Shown: one piece after another, positions 1 to 6,390 of the stretch
Numbering within the stretch: position 1 is the first letter of the stretch
How the letters are laid out: each line of letters opens with the position of its first letter
Assembly (NCBI GenBank): GCA_020847355.1
Contig: JADLCG010000172.1
Span: 1-9,166, forward strand
Direction of reading: 5' to 3'
Source of the DNA: Anaerolineales bacterium
GTDB taxonomy: Bacteria > Chloroflexota > Anaerolineae > Anaerolineales > Villigracilaceae
DNA: 9,166 bases
The notes under the pieces: generated by a model
What the model saw: the letters and a program-made list of their open reading frames with translations, nothing else
Databases searched by the model: none
Told to the model about the DNA's origin: nothing
Program-made: the position numbers and the translations under genes

Positions 1-199
1 TGCCGTCAATATCCGGCATATTAATATCCATCAGGATCACATCCGGATCTAGCTCTTGCGCAAGCTGAATGCCCTCGCGTCCCGTCCGCGCAGTGCCGAC
101 TACTTCAACGTCCGCCTCAAATTGAAGCAGTTTACGAACGTTTTCGCGGGTTTCAGCGACGTCGTCTACAATTAGCGTTTTGATTTTTCCTGAAGCCAT
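1..199 (-). CDS. Receiver-domain protein, N-terminal part only; probably a CpaE-like Tad pilus ATPase
   Basis: The first 66 codons are in the window; the rest lies beyond base 1. The translation is a classic CheY-like receiver start. LIVDD (residues 9-13) holds the metal-binding acidic pair D12/D13, and ILMDINMP (55-62) holds the probable phosphoacceptor D58, followed by a DG turn. The ATG is 14 nt after the cpaB stop codon, so the two genes are very likely co-transcribed; no strong Shine-Dalgarno precedes it. In Chloroflexota the gene after cpaB commonly encodes a receiver fused to a MinD/CpaE-like P-loop ATPase that helps localise the Flp/Tad pilus machine. The receiver and the neighbour fit this, but no ATPase domain is visible here. 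A stand-alone response regulator remains possible. The receiver call is firm; the CpaE identity is inferred. Confidence 0.8.
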   Translation of the reverse strand, partial: MASGKIKTLIVDDVAETRENVRKLLQFEADVEVVGTARTGREGIQLAQELDPDVILMDINMPDIDG

Positions 200-213
200 A
201 GCAATACCAGAAA

Positions 214-1293
214 CTATTGCGCCGGAGCTATGTTGGTTGGCAGAGCCGGTCCGCTAAGCGTAAGGATCGGCGGCTGTAAAGAGTAAGGTAATTTAGCGGG
301 CACCGGTATATTGTACTGACTCAGCAAAAATTGCAACGTAGAAGCCTCAGTTGCCTGGCGAGCTTGATCGATCGGATTCCGTACAGTTAACGAAAGCTTA
401 GCATTGGTGTTGATCAAATAAGATAAAGTAATCGAATCTTGTGGAGGTACAAGCAGGGTGACAATATCTGGAGTTGTAGATTGGGATTGCGTCTCTGTCG
501 CTTGCGCTTGATCCGCAGGCGCATTAGGATCGGTCGTCGCAGGCGTAGCGACAAAATCGCCAACTTTCAAAACAACTACGTCTTGAAGTACGATTTGGCA
601 TACCAATCTGGGGCGCTGCGCCTCTGAAGGCACAAGATAATAGGGTTGCTGAATAGCAGGTTCAAGTTCCAAACGCCCCTGAGCAGGAGCGTCGACCGGG
701 TCCGTCGGACCTATGCTACCCAAAGTAATAATTGGCAAACCGCTTTCTGTAAAGCCGGTGCCTGTCAGGGTGATGTACTTATTTGGAAGGATTGTTTGAA
801 AAGATGGATCAACATCTACAAAAAGAAAACAAGCATTGATGTTCACGTGCGCCCCGTCGCCAACGCCATAACCAACTAAGCCTAAGCGATCGGTTGGGAT
901 CGAGATAGCAGTTTGCCCGGCAGGGATCAACGCCGCCCATTGCGGTCCAGAAATGGCAATGCCCGCGGAACCATCGCCTACCATTGATTCGGTAATCGGC
1001 ACGCCTTGATCAATTGGGTATTTTGCCACTTTGCCCAACAGGAGATTCAACTCGTCCACGCGATACTCAACATCCACAAACGCTCCCTGCGGAATTGACA
1101 TAGTTTTGAGAACTTCCTCGGTAATCTCTGTGCCTTGCGGAATACTTTGACCAGCCATATAGATTTCTATATCGGTCGAAACCGGTTGATCCGAACCGCT
1201 TGGCGCAAAGAGCGAACTAAACGCAAAGTAGGCGACTACCAAGCCGATAATAACAATTAACAGTACCATGATCAGAACTCGTCCGCGACGCAT
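214..1293 (-). CDS. cpaB: Flp/Tad pilus assembly protein CpaB (RcpC), SAF domain
   Basis: The 359-residue protein has a short basic N-terminus (MRRGR), one hydrophobic anchor at about residues 6-29, and then a periplasmic or extracytoplasmic part. Residues about 41-105 look like a SAF domain (IPQGTEITEEVL, then IDQGVPIT). Residues about 112-160 (IPAGQTAISIPTDR, VGDGAHVNI) and 228-310 (VVVLKVGD, VPPQDSITLSYL, LSLTVRNPID) match the RcpC/CpaB domain, interrupted by a less conserved, proline-rich stretch of about 160-225. Residues about 250-275 form an Ala/Thr/Gln-rich linker. CpaB supports the outer channel or cell-envelope passage of Tad pili. The ATG has a good GGAG site 6 nt upstream and its own promoter-like sequence. 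The next gene starts 14 nt after its TAG. The length is at the longer end for the family because of the insert and linker. Confidence 0.88.
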   Translation of the reverse strand: MRRGRVLIMVLLIVIIGLVVAYFAFSSLFAPSGSDQPVSTDIEIYMAGQSIPQGTEITEEVLKTMSIPQGAFVDVEYRVDELNLLLGKVAKYPIDQGVPITESMVGDGSAGIAISGPQWAALIPAGQTAISIPTDRLGLVGYGVGDGAHVNINACFLFVDVDPSFQTILPNKYITLTGTGFTESGLPIITLGSIGPTDPVDAPAQGRLELEPAIQQPYYLVPSEAQRPRLVCQIVLQDVVVLKVGDFVATPATTDPNAPADQAQATETQSQSTTPDIVTLLVPPQDSITLSYLINTNAKLSLTVRNPIDQARQATEASTLQFLLSQYNIPVPAKLPYSLQPPILTLSGPALPTNIAPAQ

Positions 1294-1299
1294 AAGAAT

Positions 1300-1303
1300 C
1301 TCC
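1300..1303 (-). promoter_or_regulatory. Ribosome binding site of cpaB
   Basis: The minus strand reads ATAGGAGA with the GGAG core 6 nt before the cpaB ATG. It is one of only two textbook Shine-Dalgarno sites in the window (the other precedes the acetyltransferase gene). It fixes the cpaB start and suggests cpaB is the first gene of its own transcription unit. Confidence 0.75.
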
Positions 1304-1343
1304 TATGAGTAGTAATCTATTTAAAGCGTTTTATATCATAATG

Positions 1344-1370
1344 ATTATACAGTAAAAATGGCAATTTCAA
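1344..1370 (-). promoter_or_regulatory. Probable sigma-70-type promoter of cpaB
   Basis: The minus strand has a perfect TATAAT (1349-1344) and a TTGAAA (1370-1365, one mismatch to TTGACA), separated by 15 nt, which is short of the usual 17. Transcription would start near 1337, leaving a leader of about 44 nt with a good ribosome binding site. The -35 element lies inside the terminator stem of the preceding operon. The -10 match and position are convincing; the short spacer lowers the certainty. Confidence 0.5.
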
Positions 1371-1402
1371 AACAGCGCACGCGCTGTTTTGAAAGCATTT
1401 TT
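1354..1402 (-). terminator. Strong inverted repeat, probable terminator of the two-component operon
   Basis: A perfect 14-bp inverted repeat (TTTCAAAACAGCGC at 1365-1378, its complement at 1381-1394) is separated by 2 nt; in RNA this makes 13 pairs with a 4-nt loop. Beyond a small asymmetric interior loop, a second 7-bp stem forms between 1354-1360 and 1396-1402, ending in a run of five U on either strand. It lies 86 nt beyond the kinase stop codon. The near symmetry means it could also stop transcription entering from the left, though no plus-strand gene is present. Confidence 0.72.
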
Positions 1403-1487
1403 CCAAAAAAAAACGATTTTAGCCGCCCCGAATTCAACAAACAAGAGCAAAAAGTAGGCAACTTGCTAACAATACTGTTAAGCGAAT

Positions 1488-2465
1488 TTATTTTGCAGGG
1501 ACCGAGAAAGTGATGCGTGCGCCAGAGCCAGCCATGCTATCAATATCAAAACCGCCGCCGAGCATTTCGGAGCGCTCTCTAATCAATTTTAATCCGAGAT
1601 TGCTCGACTGCTTTAGAATTTCCGGGTCAAACCCTTTGCCGTTATCATCCACGCTGACGCGGATATTCTCATTGCCCATATCCACTTGCACTTTGACTAA
1701 AGTTGCCTGACTGTGGCGGGAAGCATTCCCAAGCAATTCTTGCGTTGCCCGAAAAATCATCACTTCCAAATAAGGTTCGAGCCTGCGCTCCGCTCCAGTG
1801 ATGGAAAGACTTACGTCTAAATTGGATTGCTCTTTAAACGCATCGGCGTATTTCCGCAGGGTTGGCACAAGCCCCAAATCGTCCAGCATCATAGGGCGTA
1901 GTTCAAAAATATAGTTGCGGACTTTTTGAAAAGTGCCCATCGCCGAAGATTTTAGGTTAGCAAGTTCTTCCTTTGCCAAAGCCGGATCGGCGTCTAAAAG
2001 ACGCATGGCAATTTCCGTCTGTAAGATGAAATTTGATAAAGCCTGAGCAGGTCCATCGTGCATCTGACGCGAGAGGCGCTGACGTTCCGCCTCTTGCGCG
2101 TTGACGATCATTTCAATCCCCGCCATTTGTCCTTTTTCCGAGCCTTGGGCTTCGCCCTCTGTCGAATTGTTATTAGAAGTTAAAGATTCGAGCGCGGCTT
2201 TGTATTTTTCAAGATGGGTTTTATCGTTTTGAAGTTTTTCCAGTTGACCGCGCATGACAAACAATCTTTGTTGCGCGTCTAAAGCCGAATCGTAAGCCAT
2301 CTTTACTTCATCCGGAGACGAGCCTTTTTGAACTTGTTGCAAATGCGCCGTAATCGCCGTGTTTCTTTGCGTCAACTTGGTCAGTTCGCCCTGGCTTTGC
2401 TCAATCATCAGCGTCACTTCACGTAGCGAGCGTTGAGTCTCTTCTAATTCAGCTTGATAATCCAT
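1488..2465 (-). CDS. Soluble sensor histidine kinase, HisKA_3 (DegS/NarL type)
   Basis: The 325-residue kinase has no membrane segment. Residues 1-95 are heptad-like and Gln/Glu/Leu-rich, consistent with a coiled coil, followed by a polar linker (about 96-113). The HisKA_3 dimerisation region follows, with phosphoacceptor H136 in RQMHDGPAQAL and a FELRPMML helix at 187-194. The HATPase_c domain has the N box around N247 (QELLGNASRHS), the G1 box D273-D280 (DDNGKGFD), a G2-like NLGLKLIRER (289-298) and a final GSGARITF. All catalytic motifs are intact, so it should autophosphorylate and pass the phosphate to a NarL-type regulator, most likely the gene just upstream. No PAS, GAF or other sensor domain is recognisable; the coiled coil probably receives the signal or a partner protein. 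The start is supported by GGAG 11 nt upstream, slightly far. It is the last gene before a strong hairpin. Confidence 0.93.
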   Translation of the reverse strand: MDYQAELEETQRSLREVTLMIEQSQGELTKLTQRNTAITAHLQQVQKGSSPDEVKMAYDSALDAQQRLFVMRGQLEKLQNDKTHLEKYKAALESLTSNNNSTEGEAQGSEKGQMAGIEMIVNAQEAERQRLSRQMHDGPAQALSNFILQTEIAMRLLDADPALAKEELANLKSSAMGTFQKVRNYIFELRPMMLDDLGLVPTLRKYADAFKEQSNLDVSLSITGAERRLEPYLEVMIFRATQELLGNASRHSQATLVKVQVDMGNENIRVSVDDNGKGFDPEILKQSSNLGLKLIRERSEMLGGGFDIDSMAGSGARITFSVPAK

Positions 2466-2476
2466 GGATCGTTTTT

Positions 2477-2480
2477 CTCC
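2477..2480 (-). promoter_or_regulatory. Ribosome binding site of the histidine kinase gene
   Basis: The minus strand carries GGAGA before a run of A, with GGAG ending 11 nt before the ATG. The spacing is longer than ideal, but no other start nearby fits better. The coiled coil begins immediately after this ATG. Confidence 0.5.
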
Positions 2481-2519
2481 AATATATTATTTACTCATCT
2501 TAGGCGCTTTATTCGTCCC

Positions 2520-2535
2520 GCAACATTTATGTTGC
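2520..2535. promoter_or_regulatory. Perfect 7-2-7 palindrome, candidate NarL-family operator
   Basis: GCAACAT, two bases, ATGTTGC: a perfect palindrome of two heptamers with a 2-bp centre. It lies in the 116-nt gap between regulator and kinase, 54 nt before the kinase ATG. NarL-family regulators are known to bind paired heptamers arranged 7-2-7, and the adjacent regulator belongs to that family. Binding here is inferred; the heptamer is not the E. coli NarL consensus. As an RNA hairpin it would be weak and lacks a U-tract, so it is unlikely to be a terminator. Confidence 0.4.
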
Positions 2536-2581
2536 CCGAAAATGCGAGATGAATCTTGCAGTACTGCGTAATGCCAGTTAT

Positions 2582-3283
2582 TTATTCAACGGGTCGAATA
2601 TCGGTATCTTTCAACGTCACCCAGCCGCGTTTAAGCGCGTACACTACTGCCTGCGTTCTATCTTCCACGCCAAATTTTCGTAAAATAGCGGTGACATGAT
2701 TTTTAACCGTTTGATGGCTGATACCTAACAAGGTGGCGATTTCTTTGTTACTCATACCGCGCACCACGCAAGAGAGAACTTCCATTTCTCGTTCAGAAAG
2801 CGGATGAAACGGCGTGCCCGGCTCGCTGTAAGAACGGCGCGCGCCTTCCATTTGATCTTCTATCCACAGTTCAAGTTCGCGGCGGTTGAAGACATTATTC
2901 GAGAAGACGAATCCGCCTTCCGCCACTTCACGGATAATGCGCGAGAGGCTCTGCGGTTGAATATCTTTTGAACAATAGCCATGCGCGCCGGCTAATGCGG
3001 CATGAATGGCTTGTTCAATATCGTCATAGCCGGTCATCAAAATGACGCGGGTAGGCAGACGATCCTGCGAGACTTGATGCGTAATTTGTTGCCCATTCAT
3101 CCCCGGCAGGTTGACATCCAACACGGCAATGGTCGGCTTCTTCGTACGAATCAGTTCCAGCGCTTCGTCTCCTGTGGCGGATTGCGCGACGATCCGCATA
3201 TCCGGCTCTAAAGACAAAGCGTCTACAACGCCTTGGCGAAATAAGGGGTGGTCGTCAACAATTAGGAGAGTTATTTGGTTCAT
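2582..3283 (-). CDS. NarL/FixJ-family response regulator
   Basis: The 233-residue protein has two clear domains. The receiver (about 5-122) has D10/D11 (LIVDDHPLFRQG), phosphoacceptor D56 in VLDVNLPGMNG, T84 in ILMTGYDD and K106 in YCSKD. All five switch or catalytic residues are present. After a linker of about 35 residues, the LuxR-type helix-turn-helix spans about 160-218 (LSEREMEVL, then SNKEIATLLGIS, then VKNHVTAILRKFG), which binds DNA as a dimer. Family and context make it the likely partner of the kinase encoded 116 nt downstream. The start matches the family N-terminus; upstream there is only a weak GCTTGGG-like ribosome site. A TAAAAT at 3322-3317 could be a -10 element, but no good -35 accompanies it, so read-through from the glycosyltransferase operon 45 nt upstream is also possible. 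The target genes are unknown; the tad locus downstream is a candidate. Confidence 0.94.
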   Translation of the reverse strand: MNQITLLIVDDHPLFRQGVVDALSLEPDMRIVAQSATGDEALELIRTKKPTIAVLDVNLPGMNGQQITHQVSQDRLPTRVILMTGYDDIEQAIHAALAGAHGYCSKDIQPQSLSRIIREVAEGGFVFSNNVFNRRELELWIEDQMEGARRSYSEPGTPFHPLSEREMEVLSCVVRGMSNKEIATLLGISHQTVKNHVTAILRKFGVEDRTQAVVYALKRGWVTLKDTDIRPVE

Positions 3284-3328
3284 CCCAAGCTCATTCTTTT
3301 CTGGTTTAGTTAATCTATTTTAACCTAT

Positions 3329-4822
3329 TTATGGAGTTTTCCACATGTAAACTGTCATATTCTTCTCGCCCAAAGCCAGCGTAATTTGACTATTCGATAT
3401 AAAGACCGGCTCAAGGTTCTGCGTGAGGCGCGGATAAAAGCCCGGAAAGGCGATTAAATAATCAGCGTCTTTTTCATCCAAGTATTGCGCCAGCCTCTCT
3501 TCATCTTTAATGAACGGGATTACTTCAGGCGAAACGAGACCGGCAAGGTCAATTAACTGATGATCATCAAAATATCCCAGCGCGCCAATATCATGCACAG
3601 CGAGCAACGCATCTGGCGAAAGGTTTTGAGAAACCCATTTTGCAGTGACGACCATTTCACTTTCGATAATGGCAACGTCTTCAGCGTAAGCGTTTGCGCC
3701 CACAAAAATAAACGCCGCGCAAATTACGCCTACGGATAATTGCCAAACGGCAGAAACCGCCCATTGATAACGCTTGAAGGATTTACCCTGAGTAAAATTA
3801 ATTAGAGCAAGAGCGCCAAACAGGAAAAAGATGGGCATGGCAGGCATGATGTAACGCCCATGCTGATAAACCGGCAAACGCGATAGATAAAGCGCGAGAT
3901 AGCCAAAGCACCATAAAAGCGCCGCGAGACTCCCCCACGCCTGTTTCTTGACCGACAGCACGATCCACGCGACGACTCCCGGCAAGAGCGCAATGCCTGC
4001 GCCAGCTAATAATTGTAATGACAATTGACCAATCCGCTCTACTATTGGTTTGGTTTGCCAAGCCGCATACTCGGCTTGTTTGGCGTAAAACGTGTTCGGC
4101 ATGGGCGTTCCGCCAACGTATAGATTGAATAATAAATATGGAATAAACAAAGCGCCGAAGCCGATTAGATATTTGCCCAGCGCTTGTAAGCGGGAGGAGT
4201 TATCTTTTTCGGCGAGCATGAGCGTCAGCAGAACGGGAGCGAGCAGGGTTAAACCGTCAGGGCGCACCCAAACTGCCAGCCCGCTGAGCAAGCCTAAGGT
4301 TAAGTAACGCGGCGAGTGGGTCATCAAGAGCAGTAAAACTAAGGTGACAATTAATCCGTGTAGCAGGGTCTCCATCCCGGAAAGCGCCGCCCAGGAAAGA
4401 TGCCATTCAAAGACCGTCAAAAAAGCGACCCACGGAAATTTGGGTTGATAGCTTGGAAGTAATTTGCGCGCGCCCCATTCGCAAACGAGGGCAAGCAAAA
4501 AGATAACGAGCGCGCCGAGGAAGTAAGTCCAGAAATATGGGGACAGCTTGATCAAGAAACCAATGGCAAGCAAGGCGGACCAAAGCGGCGAGGTGGAACC
4601 GGCGGATGTGACTCCGACTCGAAACGACCATTCGCCAGATTGCGCGAGGTTGCGGGCGTAGGTTTGATGAATCCAGGAATCGTCTAGCGGAAAGCCGAGC
4701 GCGTATTTAGCGCGGCTGGCGAGTAGATAGATAGAAACCATCAAGCCGACCGCTATGGCGGTAAGCAGGATATCTCTCTTGGACAAGCTATTTAGATTCA
4801 ATTCTGAATATTTTGGCTTCAT
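3329..4822 (-). CDS. GT-C-type membrane glycosyltransferase with LDDSW motif
   Basis: This 497-residue polytopic protein has one N-terminal membrane helix (about 18-36), a conserved loop, roughly nine or ten further helices, and a soluble C-terminal part from about 385. The first loop carries FPLDDSWIH (44-52), whose D47/D48 are the expected GT-C catalytic or metal-binding acids, then SAGSTSPLW (73-81) and LSGMETLLH (147-155). The tail includes VHDIGALGYFDD and DLAGL, typical of this bacterial group. Such enzymes take a sugar from a polyprenyl phosphate and transfer it to a glycan, lipid or protein on the outer side of the membrane; donor and acceptor cannot be read here. It overlaps the preceding gene by 35 nt. 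The ATG is supported by GGTGA 5 nt upstream. A TTG at codon 13 would remove the overlap but has no ribosome site. It is the last gene of the putative five-gene operon. Confidence 0.82.
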   Translation of the reverse strand: MKPKYSELNLNSLSKRDILLTAIAVGLMVSIYLLASRAKYALGFPLDDSWIHQTYARNLAQSGEWSFRVGVTSAGSTSPLWSALLAIGFLIKLSPYFWTYFLGALVIFLLALVCEWGARKLLPSYQPKFPWVAFLTVFEWHLSWAALSGMETLLHGLIVTLVLLLLMTHSPRYLTLGLLSGLAVWVRPDGLTLLAPVLLTLMLAEKDNSSRLQALGKYLIGFGALFIPYLLFNLYVGGTPMPNTFYAKQAEYAAWQTKPIVERIGQLSLQLLAGAGIALLPGVVAWIVLSVKKQAWGSLAALLWCFGYLALYLSRLPVYQHGRYIMPAMPIFFLFGALALINFTQGKSFKRYQWAVSAVWQLSVGVICAAFIFVGANAYAEDVAIIESEMVVTAKWVSQNLSPDALLAVHDIGALGYFDDHQLIDLAGLVSPEVIPFIKDEERLAQYLDEKDADYLIAFPGFYPRLTQNLEPVFISNSQITLALGEKNMTVYMWKTP

Positions 4823-6389
4823 CTATTTCACCGAGAAAAATAAAATGCGGATTGCCAGCGGGCGTTTTGTATAAGTCTTTGAGCGAATTCAGAGTTGCGG
4901 TTTTTTCCAAGATGAAATACTTTGCGTCAAATTGTTCGGCAACCGCCAGAATGGTTTCTTCGCCGCCATAGGGAATTGGCAAAGCCGAGCGGTTAGTGGA
5001 GATGTAATAACCGGGCGGGTTACGCACAATCACGATATCGTCAGGCTGAATGTTATGTTCCAGCAGGAATTGTTCGATTGGCGGATAATTTTCTTCGCCT
5101 TCGCTCCAGCCGAGGCTGAATAAACGCAAGTAGACGACAAACACGGTCAAGATGGCGGCGATCAACGTCAAGGCGGCGCGAAAGACGACTTTAGCGCGCT
5201 CATCGCCCCAGTTTTTCTTCTTTCTCAAGAAATCTAAAAATGCGTCCAATCCAAGCGGAGTCAGCGCCCACCACAGCGGTTGGAACGCCGCGCCGGCATG
5301 AAAAAAAGCGCCGCGCGCTCCGGCAAATGGAAAGAGCAAGGTCATTACTGAAAATAAAATCAACCAAGCGTACACGGCAAGTTTCACCCGCATATCTTTG
5401 CGGTTGGCATAGATGCCGATCAAGATGAAAGGGAATAAAATAATTGCGCCATGCGCGGCAAACGCGCTGAGCGCGTTATCTTTGAGCGCGCCTAAACGAT
5501 CCAGAATTATTTGGCGCCAGCCGAGCGCGAAGAAAGCTTCTTTATTCAACAGGTCTGGCGGATAGCTAAAAGTTTGATCATAATTCGCCAACCACAGCGC
5601 GCGGCTTCCGCCCGGCGCCATTAGGCTTCCGTACACGTTGAGGTTGCGTAAGTACCAAGGCGTCATAATCAGCAAAAAGCCGATCAGGGCGATCAACGCG
5701 AATTTGAAAAATACGGGAAGCGCAGTTTTTGCTAGCGCTTTATAGTCGGCGTTTTTGAATTGGAATCCGTGAACGGCTTGAAGCAAGCCAAACAGGAAAG
5801 CGATTGCCAGCCACAAGAGACCATCGCTCCGCGCAAGCGTCATCAAGCCGGCGAATAGCCCCAACCAGAACCAGTTACTTAAGCGTTCTGAATTTTGCAG
5901 GATGCGCGAAACGAAAATAAAATATAACCCGCCTAAGAGCATAAAAATTCCGAAATTATCCGTTACGCCGAGAAATGGCGCGCTATACACCGAAAAGATT
6001 GCCAAGCACGCCGAAGCGAGCGCCAAATCCCTGCGTTGGGTGAAGAGATATGCCAGATATGCCGTCAGCGGCGGAATTACGCCAGCTATTAAGATGAAGA
6101 AGAGGCGGGCAGAAGCGTAATCTGCGCGACCAGTGAGCCACATCCCCAAAGCGGCGACTAGCGAAGCCAGCGGTTGCCAGTAACCATGCGAAGGGTGCGG
6201 AAGCGCAAGGCTTCCATCTAAATAATTCCACATATATGGCTCGGTAAATCCCCTGCCCGAAACTAGTTGCAGTCCGCCCGCATAGTAATAATCCGAATCC
6301 AAGTAACCCGGAATCGGTTGGAATTGGGCAATCGCCACCGGCGGAATTAACGCCAAAACAAAAAGGATCAGATAAGCGCGAAGAGTCAT
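4788..6389 (-). CDS. GT-C-type membrane glycosyltransferase with DSDYY motif
   Basis: The 533-residue protein starts with a membrane helix (about 3-22). Its first extracytoplasmic loop has an acidic DSDYYY motif at 31-36, then a conserved aromatic and His-rich stretch (PHPSHGYWQPL, 64-74). About ten more hydrophobic helices follow, with MTLARSDGLLWL (183-194) between two of them, resembling the conserved Arg-Asp/Glu-Gly turn of related GT-C enzymes. The last 100 or so residues are soluble and may bind acceptor or donor. It probably transfers a polyprenyl-phosphate-linked sugar at the cell surface; specificity is unknown. It is not an obvious duplicate of the following gene, since the loop motifs differ. 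The ATG comes 1 nt after the stop codon of the preceding gene, with no clear Shine-Dalgarno, so translational coupling is likely. Its own stop lies inside the next gene. Confidence 0.78.
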   Translation of the reverse strand: MTLRAYLILFVLALIPPVAIAQFQPIPGYLDSDYYYAGGLQLVSGRGFTEPYMWNYLDGSLALPHPSHGYWQPLASLVAALGMWLTGRADYASARLFFILIAGVIPPLTAYLAYLFTQRRDLALASACLAIFSVYSAPFLGVTDNFGIFMLLGGLYFIFVSRILQNSERLSNWFWLGLFAGLMTLARSDGLLWLAIAFLFGLLQAVHGFQFKNADYKALAKTALPVFFKFALIALIGFLLIMTPWYLRNLNVYGSLMAPGGSRALWLANYDQTFSYPPDLLNKEAFFALGWRQIILDRLGALKDNALSAFAAHGAIILFPFILIGIYANRKDMRVKLAVYAWLILFSVMTLLFPFAGARGAFFHAGAAFQPLWWALTPLGLDAFLDFLRKKKNWGDERAKVVFRAALTLIAAILTVFVVYLRLFSLGWSEGEENYPPIEQFLLEHNIQPDDIVIVRNPPGYYISTNRSALPIPYGGEETILAVAEQFDAKYFILEKTATLNSLKDLYKTPAGNPHFIFLGEIDEAKIFRIESK

Positions 6390-6390
6390 A

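Noticed and set aside
439..879. Open frames on the plus strand opposite cpaB
   Set aside because: Their translations are rich in Arg/Lys with no recognisable motif, they have no ribosome sites, and they lie fully antisense to a convincing cpaB.
1405..1413. Run of nine A (T on the minus strand) beyond the kinase stop
   Set aside because: Considered as the U-tract of a first terminator, but no stable hairpin directly precedes it on the minus strand; the perfect inverted repeat just beyond is the better candidate.
4788..4822. Overlap of the two glycosyltransferase genes as a sign of a frameshift or split gene
   Set aside because: Both proteins have full family-like N- and C-termini and their own first-loop motif, so they are two complete genes.
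5983..6231. Open frame on the minus strand in a second frame within the DSDYY enzyme
   Set aside because: It is a frame shadow of the membrane enzyme, with no start signal and no recognisable family.
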